Shown piece by piece: positions 24,636 to 32,710 of a stretch of 64,000 bases of DNA. Made by a program: the position numbers and the translations under genes. The DNA comes from Streptomyces sp. Y2F8-2. Lineage in GTDB: Bacteria > Actinomycetota > Actinomycetes > Streptomycetales > Streptomycetaceae. The notes below the pieces were generated by a model. It saw only the letters and a program-made list of their open reading frames with translations. It did no database searches and was not told where the DNA came from. Numbering within the stretch: position 1 is the stretch's first letter; each line of letters starts with the position of its first letter. The DNA is taken from assembly GCF_014905555.1 (NCBI RefSeq), contig NZ_BNGS01000002.1, positions 558,001 to 622,000 of the forward strand. Direction: 5' to 3'.

Positions 24636-26101
24636 GGACCACGACTCCCTGGGAATCCACCGAACCGCTGCCCGAGCGGAGCACCTCCGCCGCTCTGGGC
24701 GCCGTCCCCGCCGACGGACTGCCCGACGCGACCCGCCCGCGTCGGCGCGTCCTGGTCATCGGAGCGGGCATGGCGGGCCTGGTGGCCGGCTACGAACTGC
24801 TGCGCCGCGGGCACGAACCGCTGATCCTGGAGGCCCGCGCCCGCGTCGGCGGTCGCATCCACACCGTGCGGGACCTCGCACCGGGCCTGTACGCCGAGTT
24901 CGGCGCCATGCGCATCCCGCGCGTGCACGCGCTGACCCTGGGCTACTGCCGGGAGTTCGGCGTCGCCCTGCGGCCCGGCACCGCGCGCAACCCGAGGACG
25001 CTCGCGTACGTCGGGGGCCGCCGGCTCACCCTGGAGGAGGCCGAGGCCGACCCGCGGCTGCTGCCGTTCCCGCTGGCCTCGTACGAGGCGAACCGCACCC
25101 GCGAGGAGATGTGGCGGGAGGCCACCGAGGAGATACGGGACCTCTACCAGCGTGAGGGCAAGGAGGCGTTGGAGGCGCTGGCCGCCAAGTACGACGCGTA
25201 CTCGATCCGTGGCTTCCTCAAGGCGCGGGGCTGGTCGGAGGGCGCGATCGAACGCTACGCCGTGATGTCGTTCTCCGAGTCCACCCTCAACACGGCCGTC
25301 ATGCAGGAGTTCCGGGAGGTGATCGGAGAGGCGTACGACGACGTGCAGGAAGTCGTCGGCGGAATGGACCGGTTGCCGATGGCTTTTTACGAACGGCTCG
25401 CGTCCCACATCCGCTTCGGAGTGGAGGTCGTCGCGCTGGAACAGGACGGCGCTTCGGTGACGGTGCGGGCCCGGGTGGGCGGCGACCGCGTCTCCTTCAC
25501 CGGTGACGAGGCCATTTGCACGCTTCCGTTCTCCGTACTGCGCGGGCTCGAGGTGAATCCCTCGTTCTCGCACGGGAAACAGAAGGCCGTACGGCAACTC
25601 CACTACGATGCCGCGACGAAGATCTTCTTCCAGGTGCGCCGCCCGTTCTGGGAGGAGACCGACGGGATTCGCGGCGGCACCACCGTGACCGACCTTCCGG
25701 TGCGCCGCGTCATTTACCCGGCCCACCCCGACTCGCCCACGTCGCGTACCGTGCTGCTGGCCAGTTACACCTGGGGGCAGGACGCCCTTCAGTGGTCGGC
25801 GATGAGCCCTGACCAGCGGGTGGAACGGGCGCTGCGCGACGTCTCCCACATCCATCCGGAAATACTGGACGAGTTTGAGGCGGGAATCAGCCACTCCTGG
25901 TACCAGGATCCCTACGCAATGGGCGCTTATGCCCTGTTCGAACCGGAACAGCAGACCTCTCTGGCGGCCGATATCAATCGCTCCGAGGGCCGTATCCATT
26001 TCGCCGGTGAACACTGCTCGCAGTGGCCTGCCTGGATCGAGGGGGCGGTGGAATCGGGTATCCGGGCGGCCCGCCGAATCCATCTCGGCCAGACTGTGTG
26101 A
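24632..26101 (+). CDS. FAD-dependent amine/L-amino-acid oxidase
   Basis: 489 residues. The dinucleotide-binding motif VLVIGAGMAGLVAGYELLRRG is near residue 35 (glycines G-x-G-x2-G), then the amine-oxidase signature ARVGGRIHTVRDL, and the C-terminal FAD contact HFAGEHCSQWPAWIEGAVES. This is the architecture of snake-venom-type L-amino-acid oxidases and tryptophan monooxygenases, which turn an amine into an imine or keto acid. ATG 24632 overlaps the MFS stop; GTG 24605 is an alternative. From about 25370 onward codons such as TTT, ATT and AAT become frequent, unlike the first half. The substrate is probably an amino acid or intermediate of the cluster (inference). Confidence 0.88.
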   Translation: MRTTTPWESTEPLPERSTSAALGAVPADGLPDATRPRRRVLVIGAGMAGLVAGYELLRRGHEPLILEARARVGGRIHTVRDLAPGLYAEFGAMRIPRVHALTLGYCREFGVALRPGTARNPRTLAYVGGRRLTLEEAEADPRLLPFPLASYEANRTREEMWREATEEIRDLYQREGKEALEALAAKYDAYSIRGFLKARGWSEGAIERYAVMSFSESTLNTAVMQEFREVIGEAYDDVQEVVGGMDRLPMAFYERLASHIRFGVEVVALEQDGASVTVRARVGGDRVSFTGDEAICTLPFSVLRGLEVNPSFSHGKQKAVRQLHYDAATKIFFQVRRPFWEETDGIRGGTTVTDLPVRRVIYPAHPDSPTSRTVLLASYTWGQDALQWSAMSPDQRVERALRDVSHIHPEILDEFEAGISHSWYQDPYAMGAYALFEPEQQTSLAADINRSEGRIHFAGEHCSQWPAWIEGAVESGIRAARRIHLGQTV

Positions 26102-26221
26102 ACAGCATACGAAAAGCGTGACCAGGCCACCTTGATCGCGATCTGTCATGCTCCCGCTACGATAAGCTCCTCACGTCTAACAGAGCTGAAACACAGCCGA
26201 TGGGAGACGGGGGAAAGCGGC

Positions 26222-27820
26222 ATGGGGACCGTCATGACCAGGGATGACGCGACGGCCGTGGTGGGACGGGTCGTGGAACTGCTCCAGGACCTCGCGGACG
26301 TTCCGATCGAGACTTTGCGCAGCATCGCCCAGGAGTCCTCGGTCACGCACGCGGTGCAGCTCACCGAAGCACTGTTGCAACTGACCCCGTCGGGTTCGTC
26401 GGCCGGCTGGCTGCGCTGCCTGCTGTCCGAGCTGCTCTTCATCGCGGGCCGGCCGGCCGACAGCGTGGCCACCGTGACGGCGCTGCCGCAGGGCGCGGTG
26501 GCGCCGTCCGTCGCCGGAAGTGCGGCCGTGGCCGAGGTGCTCTCCGGCGCGTTGCTGCACCCGCACTCGGCGGAGGCTTCCGCCCGGCGGCGGCTGCGGG
26601 CGGTCGCCGGGGACATCGACCAGGATCCGGCGGCGATCGCGGCGGCCTCGGTGATGGCGGACTGCCGGGCGCGGGCCGGGGACATGGAGGAGGCGCTCCA
26701 CTGGTCACGTCTGGTGGCGCACCACGCCGACCTGGTGCCCTCCCCGTTCTGGAGCATGCACCTGCTGGTCGAGGCGGCTGCGCGGCTGGCGGACGCCGGT
26801 GAGGACGCGGAGGCGGAGACGCTGGCCGAGCGGGTCCGCGCGCGGTGGGACCGGGCGCCCTACCCGGGCATCGAGGCCGCGCTTGCCCGGGTGCAGGCCA
26901 AGGTGCTGATCCAGCGCGGCCTGTGGTCTCCGCTGAACAGGCAGGTCAATGACGTCGCGGCGGCCGCGACTCCGGAGCGGGGGGAGCGCCTGCACGCGCC
27001 GCTGCTGCTGGCGCAGTTGAGCGTCGCCGCCGTGTACGCCGGCGACCTGCCCACCGCGCAGGCCCGGCTTGAGGCCTGCCGGCGGCTTCTGCCGGAGCGG
27101 GGCGCCGCGGTGTGGGACGCCCGGCACGCACCCGAGGTGCCGTGGGCGGAACTGCTGTGGGAGGAGTGCGACGGCGGCCCGAAACGGGCCGTGCACCGGC
27201 TCACCCGGCTGGCCCGCGACCCACGCGCCCCGCTGGTACGGCTGTTCGCGACGGTGCCCGGCGCCGCGGCGTGGGCGGCCCGGATCGCGGTGGACGCCGG
27301 TCAGCGCGGTCTGGCCCGGCACATCGGCGCCGTCACCGAGGACGTACGCGCCCGGCAGCCGGTCCGGGCGGCCCTGTCGGCCGAGCACGTCCGGGGCGTG
27401 CTCGACCGCGACCCGGTGGCCCTGGCGAGGGCGGCGACGCAGCACCGGCACGCCTGGGCGAGGGCACGTGCGGCGAGCGATCTCGCCGCGAGCCTGGAAG
27501 ACCGGGCCGGTCCTCCACCGGCGTGGCAGAGCGAGCCGGGACGGCACCGCGGCAGCTGGCACGTGATACCGGCCGCGCAGCCCGAGCGGGACGACGGCGG
27601 GCAGGAGTCGGGCTGGGAGGCCCTCAGCGGGCGGGAGCAGCAGGTGGCACGGCTGGCCGCAGCCGGCCTGACGAACCGGCAGATCGCCTCGCGGGTGCAC
27701 TGCTCCGTCCACACGGTCAACTTCCATCTGCGCAGCGTGTTCCGCAAGTTGAAGATCACCTCCCGGGTGGAGATCGGCCGCCATCTGGCCTCCGAGGCCC
27801 GGACGCACCGGACGCGGTGA
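26222..27820 (+). CDS. LuxR-family regulator with helical-repeat domain
   Basis: 532 residues. The N-terminal 430 residues are Ala/Leu-rich helices resembling TPR-like repeats, with no P-loop. The C-terminal HTH is classical: LSGREQQVARLAAAGLTNRQ near residue 466, followed by IASRVHCSVHTVNFHLRSVF. It is like the C-terminal two thirds of LAL regulators without their ATPase. ATG 26222 has a GGGGGAAAG stretch upstream; the open frame back to 26132 is less likely. It follows the amine oxidase by 120 bp, so it may have its own promoter; a GATCGCGATC palindrome lies at 26134-26143. It is the only regulator inside the cluster and the likely activator. Confidence 0.86.
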   Translation: MGTVMTRDDATAVVGRVVELLQDLADVPIETLRSIAQESSVTHAVQLTEALLQLTPSGSSAGWLRCLLSELLFIAGRPADSVATVTALPQGAVAPSVAGSAAVAEVLSGALLHPHSAEASARRRLRAVAGDIDQDPAAIAAASVMADCRARAGDMEEALHWSRLVAHHADLVPSPFWSMHLLVEAAARLADAGEDAEAETLAERVRARWDRAPYPGIEAALARVQAKVLIQRGLWSPLNRQVNDVAAAATPERGERLHAPLLLAQLSVAAVYAGDLPTAQARLEACRRLLPERGAAVWDARHAPEVPWAELLWEECDGGPKRAVHRLTRLARDPRAPLVRLFATVPGAAAWAARIAVDAGQRGLARHIGAVTEDVRARQPVRAALSAEHVRGVLDRDPVALARAATQHRHAWARARAASDLAASLEDRAGPPPAWQSEPGRHRGSWHVIPAAQPERDDGGQESGWEALSGREQQVARLAAAGLTNRQIASRVHCSVHTVNFHLRSVFRKLKITSRVEIGRHLASEARTHRTR

Positions 27821-27871
27821 CCCGCGCGCCGTCGGCGGCGGCCGTGCCGGGCCTGTGCGGTGCTTCGGTCG

Positions 27872-28639
27872 CTACCGGCCGGAGCGTGGGCCGCAGAGCG
27901 CCTGGACGTCGTCGTACGACGGCGCAGTGCCCCCCGGAGCGCGCCCGGCCGCGATGTCGACCGCCGTCTCCAGGGCAGCGCCGAGGGCGCGCCGGTAGAG
28001 GAGCGAGCCGAGGCTGACGCGGCGTACGCCGAGGTCTGCGAGGGCGGGAAGGGCGGGACCGGTCGGTGAGTGAAGGACGTTGAGCGGGACCTCCACGTGC
28101 TTCACGAGGTCGGTGATCCCCTCGGGATCGGCGATTCCCGGCACGAACACTCCGTCCGCTCCCGCCTCCTGGTACGCGTCCAGGCGGCGCAGCGTGTCCG
28201 CCCGGTCCCCGTCGCCGAGCCAGTACGTGTCGGTCCGGGCGTTCACGAAGAGGTCCGGCACGGCGGACTTCACGGCGGCGACCTTCGCGGCATGCACCCC
28301 GACGGGCCCGAGCCCGTCCTCCAGGTTGACGCCGACGGCTCCCGCGGCGTGCAGCTCGCGGGCCAACTCCGCGACCTGCTCGGGGTCGTCGCTGAAGCCG
28401 CCCTCGGCGTCGACCGTCAGGAGGAAGGGTTCCCCGCCGAGCCGGCGGGCGAGGCGCAGGGTCGCCTCGCGTGTCGCCGCCGCCCCGTCGGGCAGCCCCG
28501 CGGCCGCGGCGACACCGAGGCTGGTGGTGCCGATCGCGTAGAACCCCGCGGCGGCGAGGGCGGCCGCGGAGGCGTGGTCCCAGGCGTTGGGGAGGAAGAG
28601 GGGGGGCGCGGTGTGGTGGAGTGCGGCGAAGGGGGTCAT
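27872..28639 (-). CDS. isocitrate lyase/PEP mutase-family protein
   Basis: 255 residues, (beta/alpha)8 barrel of the ICL/PEPM superfamily. It starts LFLPNAWDHASAAALAAAGF, with the metal-binding run LLTVDAEGGFSDDP near residue 77, VNLEDG near 105 and VNARTDTYWLG near 132. It lacks the KKCGH-type loop of true isocitrate lyases and is of the short form often labelled 2-methylisocitrate lyase or phosphonomutase. The exact reaction cannot be given. Convergent with the LuxR gene, about 50 bp apart. Its ATG overlaps the stop of a 21-codon upstream ORF. Confidence 0.82.
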   Translation of the reverse strand: MTPFAALHHTAPPLFLPNAWDHASAAALAAAGFYAIGTTSLGVAAAAGLPDGAAATREATLRLARRLGGEPFLLTVDAEGGFSDDPEQVAELARELHAAGAVGVNLEDGLGPVGVHAAKVAAVKSAVPDLFVNARTDTYWLGDGDRADTLRRLDAYQEAGADGVFVPGIADPEGITDLVKHVEVPLNVLHSPTGPALPALADLGVRRVSLGSLLYRRALGAALETAVDIAAGRAPGGTAPSYDDVQALCGPRSGR

Positions 28640-28701
28640 GCGAGGTCCTCGACGTCGCGGGCGTAGTTCATGGTCGGCGAGGTGGGCGCGGTTCGACTCA
28701 T
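28636..28701 (-). CDS. 21-residue leaderless upstream ORF
   Basis: An ATG at 28701 opens a 21-residue ORF (MSRTAPTSPTMNYARDVEDL...) that ends in an ATGA overlap with the downstream enzyme gene, in a different frame. A TAGCGT box on the minus strand (28713 to 28708) leaves exactly 6 nt before the ATG, the spacing seen at other leaderless genes in this window. Translation of this peptide could couple to and tune the enzyme. The peptide itself resembles nothing I recognise; it has no run of a single amino acid that would suggest attenuation. Confidence 0.45.
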   Translation of the reverse strand: MSRTAPTSPTMNYARDVEDLA

Positions 28702-28707
28702 GACGGC

Positions 28708-28713
28708 ACGCTA
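28708..28713 (-). promoter_or_regulatory. -10 box (TAGCGT) for leaderless transcript
   Basis: TAGCGT on the minus strand lies 6 nt before ATG 28701. No convincing -35 was identified. The transcript would begin at or next to the A of the ATG. Confidence 0.5.
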
Positions 28714-28769
28714 GGGGCCTGTCGTTTCGGTGCCCGCCGAAGTGTGACGCCGTTGCCGGGCGGCAGAGC

Positions 28770-29630
28770 TCAGAAGCGGGGCAGCAGATCCAGCAGGGGG
28801 ACGAGGCTCATCGTCGCTCCGGCCACGAACATCGGGACCCCCAGCACGACACAGAAGAACGTCCAGACGGCGGAGGCCGCCGCATGCCCGTGCACCCGTG
28901 AGCGGGCAGGGCGCGCGGGATCGTACGTGATCTCGATGGACTCCTCGCCGCCGAACGACCCCCGATGCAGGTGGACTCTGCCGTCCACGCCGGTGAACTC
29001 GTAGACGTACGTCGATGGATTCCCCTCGGAATCGACCTCCGTGTCCACCAGCCGTCCCACCACGGTGATGCCGCGCCTCGGCAGCACGAGGGCATCACGG
29101 ATGCCCGTCCAGAGCGCGTGCACGGCCATGGCGCCCGGCAACGACAACAGCGGCGCGACCATCCACAGCACGCCATCGCGCTCCTTGTCCTCCACTCGGA
29201 CGAGGATCACCACGAGCACCGGTAACCAGACCCCGGCCCCGATCAGGAGTCCCCGCGGGAATGAGTCCAGGAGCTTCGGCTTGTCCGGCAGCGGTTCCAC
29301 TCCGACCAGCCGTGAGCCGTCACCGCGGCGTTCATCCGCGTCCCTGACCGGCATGGCCTCCGCGACCGTCGCGGCGAAGGCGCGCACCGCCGGCGGGCTG
29401 CCACTGTGCACCTCGTACGTCTGCGGGCGCGAACCGCCGGACGTCAGTATCAGAACCAGGGTCGCCCCGCGTGGGCCTCCGGCTTCCACCCGCTCGACGG
29501 CCTCCAACGGGATCCGCCGCCGGACCCCGCCCCCCTCGAGCAGCAGGTCTCCGGCGCGCAGCCGCGCGGTCGTCCCCCGCCCGCGCAGCACCACGTCGGC
29601 CCGGGGCAGCGGTCTGTCGTGTTCCCCCAT
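28770..29630 (-). CDS. DUF3592-type membrane protein
   Basis: 286 residues. The first 110 form a soluble beta-rich region (ADVVLRGRGTTARLRAGDLL). Two hydrophobic helices follow around residues 130-175. A DUF3592-like beta domain (RGITVVGRLVDTEVDSEGNP, SIEITYDPARP) is next, and a last hydrophobic stretch lies near the C-terminus. ATG 29630 is chosen over GTG 29639 because a TACAGT box ends 7 nt before it. Function unknown; the DUF3592 family is found in membrane proteins with no assigned reaction. Confidence 0.75.
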   Translation of the reverse strand: MGEHDRPLPRADVVLRGRGTTARLRAGDLLLEGGGVRRRIPLEAVERVEAGGPRGATLVLILTSGGSRPQTYEVHSGSPPAVRAFAATVAEAMPVRDADERRGDGSRLVGVEPLPDKPKLLDSFPRGLLIGAGVWLPVLVVILVRVEDKERDGVLWMVAPLLSLPGAMAVHALWTGIRDALVLPRRGITVVGRLVDTEVDSEGNPSTYVYEFTGVDGRVHLHRGSFGGEESIEITYDPARPARSRVHGHAAASAVWTFFCVVLGVPMFVAGATMSLVPLLDLLPRF

Positions 29631-29637
29631 GTGGCGC

Positions 29638-29643
29638 ACTGTA
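29638..29643 (-). promoter_or_regulatory. -10 box (TACAGT) for the DUF3592 gene
   Basis: TACAGT on the minus strand ends 7 nt before ATG 29630, consistent with a leaderless mRNA and helping to choose that start. Confidence 0.45.
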
Positions 29644-29695
29644 GCGGCCCTTTGGCATCCGGGCCGCCCGTCAGGGGCGGACCCGAGGCACAGAC

Positions 29696-29729
29696 CTGGG
29701 GCGCCCCGGTTCCGGTCGGGACGCCCCAG
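29696..29729 (-). terminator. hairpin downstream of the pectin esterase gene
   Basis: Arms CTGGGGCGCCC and GGGACGCCCCAG pair over 11 bp with one mismatch around a 12-nt loop, about 50 bp past the stop of the minus-strand esterase. There is no T-run, which is common for Streptomyces terminators. Confidence 0.6.
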
Positions 29730-29777
29730 GGGCTTTCGGTCGGGGACTGTCGGCGAGTTCCCCGTTCGGGTGGGGGC

Positions 29778-30818
29778 CTAACGTGAAAGACCCTCCGGTA
29801 TCAGATCTTGCGCCACCAACTCGTCGCGCACCAGACCCGCGTACACAGTCGCGCCATGGACGGACGTATGCGTGTTGTCCCGCTTCTCGTTGTACAGGTA
29901 GATCGACTTGGAGCCCTCGACGCCCAGAGACTCCACCAGCGCCTTGGTCCTGGCCGTCAGGTCGATCAGCGGGACGTGCTCGGCGGCGGCCACCGAGCGG
30001 ATCACCGCGGGGTGGTCCACGCCGAGGCCGTTCACCAGCAGCGCGGTGGTGTTGTTCAGCGTACCGTCAGCATTGAACCAGCGGCGGACGATCGGTGTCA
30101 CCAGCACCGGCTCACCCCCCTCGTCGCGCACGCCCGTGACGAGGGTCTCCAGGTTCGTCCGGTACGTCGACTCGTCGGTCTGCTTGTCGTTGTGGGCGAG
30201 TTGGATGAGGACCAGGTCGTGCGGGCGGATCAACGGCTGGACGGTCGCCCAGAGTCGGGGATCGGCGAGGTAGGTGACCGTACTCTCGCCGGAGTCGGCG
30301 TAGTTGGCGACGGCGAGCCCCCTGCGGAGGTACTGCGGAAGCTGCTGGCCCCAGCCCGAGTACGGGTCGGCGGGCTGGTCGCACACCGTCGAGTCGCCGA
30401 TGAGGTAGATGTGGCGAAAGTGGCCGGCCGGGGTCACGCGGATGTCCGCGAGGGCCGGGGCCGGGCCGCCGATCGTCAGGTCGAGGCCCGGGGAGCCGTC
30501 CGGGCCGGTGGGTTCGCCTTCCGGCGTACGGACGTTCACGGTGAAGCCGCGGTGGACGCGGCGCCCGGCGTCGACGGCCGTCTCCGGCAGCAGGGAGCGC
30601 CGGGCCTCACCCGTGACGGCGGTGCTGGAGGCGTCCGCACCGCCGAGTTCCACGCTCACGTCGTAGTCGCCGGGCGGCACGTCGAAGTGGCAGGCGGTCG
30701 CCGAGCAGTTCTCGATGCCGAGGCCGCCCGGTGCACGGCCGTGGGCCTGGGCCGGTGCGGCCTGGAGCACGGAGACGGCGGTCAGCGCCACCAGCAGCGC
30801 GAGGGTGAAGCGTCTCAT
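29778..30818 (-). CDS. secreted rhamnogalacturonan acetylesterase-like SGNH hydrolase (CE12 type)
   Basis: 346 residues. Signal peptide MRRFTLALLVALTAVSVLQAAPAQA, here broken as a basic start, hydrophobic core and AQA cleavage site near residue 25. A beta domain of about 110 residues precedes the SGNH hydrolase with the nucleophile in IYLIGDSTVCDQ near residue 140, the block III Asn in LAHNDKQ near 210 and the Asp-x2-His in DNTHTSVHG near 320. This matches rhamnogalacturonan acetylesterases, which remove acetyl groups from pectin backbone. ATG 30818 has GGGAGGAG 6 nt upstream. Divergent from the PL4 lyase, with two LacI-like sites between them. Confidence 0.86.
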   Translation of the reverse strand: MRRFTLALLVALTAVSVLQAAPAQAHGRAPGGLGIENCSATACHFDVPPGDYDVSVELGGADASSTAVTGEARRSLLPETAVDAGRRVHRGFTVNVRTPEGEPTGPDGSPGLDLTIGGPAPALADIRVTPAGHFRHIYLIGDSTVCDQPADPYSGWGQQLPQYLRRGLAVANYADSGESTVTYLADPRLWATVQPLIRPHDLVLIQLAHNDKQTDESTYRTNLETLVTGVRDEGGEPVLVTPIVRRWFNADGTLNNTTALLVNGLGVDHPAVIRSVAAAEHVPLIDLTARTKALVESLGVEGSKSIYLYNEKRDNTHTSVHGATVYAGLVRDELVAQDLIPEGLSR

Positions 30819-30873
30819 TGCGGCTCCTCCCACGGGACGACAGGACCCTGGGGGCTGGACCGTACCCCCTTTC

Positions 30874-30887
30874 GGCAAGCGCTTTCT
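30874..30887. promoter_or_regulatory. LacI-type operator (GGCAAGCGCTTTCT)
   Basis: This 14-mer contains the AAGCGCTT palindrome and is the exact reverse complement of the 14-mer at 50171-50184, next to the LacI-family gene. It lies between the esterase and the rhamnogalacturonan lyase. Confidence 0.7.
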
Positions 30888-30927
30888 AGTAGTCGGCGCG
30901 AATTCGCACGACAGTCGACTCCCTTAC

Positions 30928-30945
30928 CGCGAAAGCCCTTTCGCG
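30928..30945. promoter_or_regulatory. second dyad CGCGAAAG-CC-CTTTCGCG
   Basis: A perfect 8-bp dyad with a 2-bp centre, 73 bp upstream of the PL4 gene's Shine-Dalgarno region. Its core GAAAGCCCTTTC resembles the LacI-type site 54 bp away and may bind the same or a related regulator. Confidence 0.6.
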
Positions 30946-31017
30946 AAATCGATTCAACTGTCACCCTGCGAGACACCCGCACCACACCGCCCCCCACCTC
31001 CGAAGGAGGCATCCCCC

Positions 31018-32694
31018 ATGTCCGGAACCGATCCCGGACCGGTCCGTCGCCGTACCTTCGTGCTGGGCTCCGCGGCCGCCGCCGGCGCCGCGGCCCTCGC
31101 CGGCCCGCTCGCACCGCAGGCGTCGGCCGCCGGCTTCGGCTGGAGCGACGACGGCTCGAACTACGTCGTCGACACCGGCGCCAACCTCGTCTTCAAGGTC
31201 AGCAAGACCAACGGCGACCTGACCTCGCTGGTCTACCGGGGCACCGAGTACCAGGGCTACGGCGGCAAGAACTCCCACATCGAGTCCGGCCTCGGCACCT
31301 CCACGGTCACCATCAAGCAGTCCGGCTCGACGATCCTGACCTCCGTCGCTTACGGCACGCTGCGGCACTACTACGCCGCCCGCAGCGGCGAGAACAACAT
31401 CTACCTGTGGACCAACAAGGCGGACTCGTCCGTCACCGCGACCCGGTACATCGTGCGCGTCAAGGCGGGCAGGTTCCTCAACGACGAGCCCGACTCCTAC
31501 ACCTACGCGCCCACCACCATCGAGGCCTCGGACGTCTTCGAGAAGTCCGACGGCCAGACCCGCTCGAAGCACTACTCCAAGCGCCGCGTCATCGACTACG
31601 ACTACATCGGCTGGACCGCCGGCGGCGTCGGCCTGTGGATCGTGCGCAGCAACCACGAGAAGGCCTCCGGCGGCCCGTTCTACCGCTCCCTGCTGCGGCA
31701 TCAGAGCGCGGACGGCGGCGGCCTGTACGAGATCCTCCACTACGGCGAGAACCAGACCGAGGCGGAGCGCCATGGCCTCCAGGGCCCGTACGTCATCGCC
31801 TTCACGGACGGCGGGGCGCCGTCGTCGTCGCTGTACCACGACAACCTCACCACCCCGTGGGCCGACTCGCTCGGCATCTCCGGGTACGTCCCCGACAGCG
31901 GCCGGGGCCGGGTCGCGGGCGTCGGCATCGCGGGGCGGGACACGTCGTACGCCTACACCGTGGGGCTTGCCAACTCCTCGGCCCAGTACTGGGGTTCGGC
32001 CCGGTCCTCCGACGGCTGGTTCTCGATCTCGCGGGTCCTGCCGGGGACGTACACGCTGACCGTCCACAAGGGCGAACTCGCCGTGTACACCGGCTCGGTG
32101 ACGGTCTCGGCCGGTGCGACGACGACCCTCAACACGATCACCATCCCCTCGTCGAACGACCCGGGCAACGCGAGTGCGATCTGGCGGATCGGCACCTGGG
32201 ACGGCACGCCGAGCGGGTTCAAGAACGCGGACCTGATGACGTACGCCCACCCGTCCGACGTGCGGGCCGCGTCGTGGACCGGCAACGTGGTGATCGGCAG
32301 CGGCAGCGAGACGTCGGCCTTCCCCTGCTACCTGTGGAAGGACGTCAACAGCGGACTGATCGTCTACTTCAAGCTCACCGCGGCGCAGGCCGCCGCCGCG
32401 CACACCCTGCGGATCGGCGTGACGACGGCCTACGCGAACGGCCGGCCGCAGATCACCGTCAACAACTGGACCTCGTCGATCCCCTCGCCGCCCACCCAGC
32501 CGAGCACGCGGTCGCTGACCGTGGGCTCCTACCGGGGCAACAACCACACGTTCACCTACAGCGTTCCGGCCAGTGCCTGGCTCACGGACACCAGCCGGTA
32601 CAACGTGCTGAAGATCAACGTGGTGAGCGGCTCGGGGACGACGGGCTACCTCAGCGCGGGTACGGCGGTCGACGCGATCGACCTGCTGGCCTGA
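31018..32694 (+). CDS. secreted rhamnogalacturonan lyase (PL4)
   Basis: 558 residues. A twin-arginine signal is visible (VRRRTFVLGSAAAAGAAALA) with cleavage near ASA around residue 38. The N-terminal beta-sandwich catalytic domain (GANLVFKVSKTNGDLTSLVY) is followed by a fibronectin-like middle domain (ISRVLPGTYTLTVHKGEL) and a C-terminal carbohydrate-binding-like domain (IWRIGTWDGTPSGFKN), the three-part layout of PL4. It cleaves the rhamnose-galacturonate backbone of pectin by beta-elimination outside the cell. ATG 31018 follows GAAGGAGG. The GH43 gene converges on it with a 16-bp gap. Confidence 0.9.
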   Translation: MSGTDPGPVRRRTFVLGSAAAAGAAALAGPLAPQASAAGFGWSDDGSNYVVDTGANLVFKVSKTNGDLTSLVYRGTEYQGYGGKNSHIESGLGTSTVTIKQSGSTILTSVAYGTLRHYYAARSGENNIYLWTNKADSSVTATRYIVRVKAGRFLNDEPDSYTYAPTTIEASDVFEKSDGQTRSKHYSKRRVIDYDYIGWTAGGVGLWIVRSNHEKASGGPFYRSLLRHQSADGGGLYEILHYGENQTEAERHGLQGPYVIAFTDGGAPSSSLYHDNLTTPWADSLGISGYVPDSGRGRVAGVGIAGRDTSYAYTVGLANSSAQYWGSARSSDGWFSISRVLPGTYTLTVHKGELAVYTGSVTVSAGATTTLNTITIPSSNDPGNASAIWRIGTWDGTPSGFKNADLMTYAHPSDVRAASWTGNVVIGSGSETSAFPCYLWKDVNSGLIVYFKLTAAQAAAAHTLRIGVTTAYANGRPQITVNNWTSSIPSPPTQPSTRSLTVGSYRGNNHTFTYSVPASAWLTDTSRYNVLKINVVSGSGTTGYLSAGTAVDAIDLLA

Positions 32695-32710
32695 GCCGTC
32701 CGGAGGGTGG

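Noticed and set aside
26132..26163. Promoter TTGATC / TACGAT for the LuxR gene
   Set aside because: The spacing is 20 bp, too long for a standard promoter, and the start is 59 bp away with no supporting element.
12950..27820. Phenazine biosynthesis cluster
   Set aside because: PhzC-, PhzD- and PhzE-like genes are present, but PhzF, PhzA/B and PhzG, needed for the tricycle, are missing; the ATP-grasp ligases point elsewhere.
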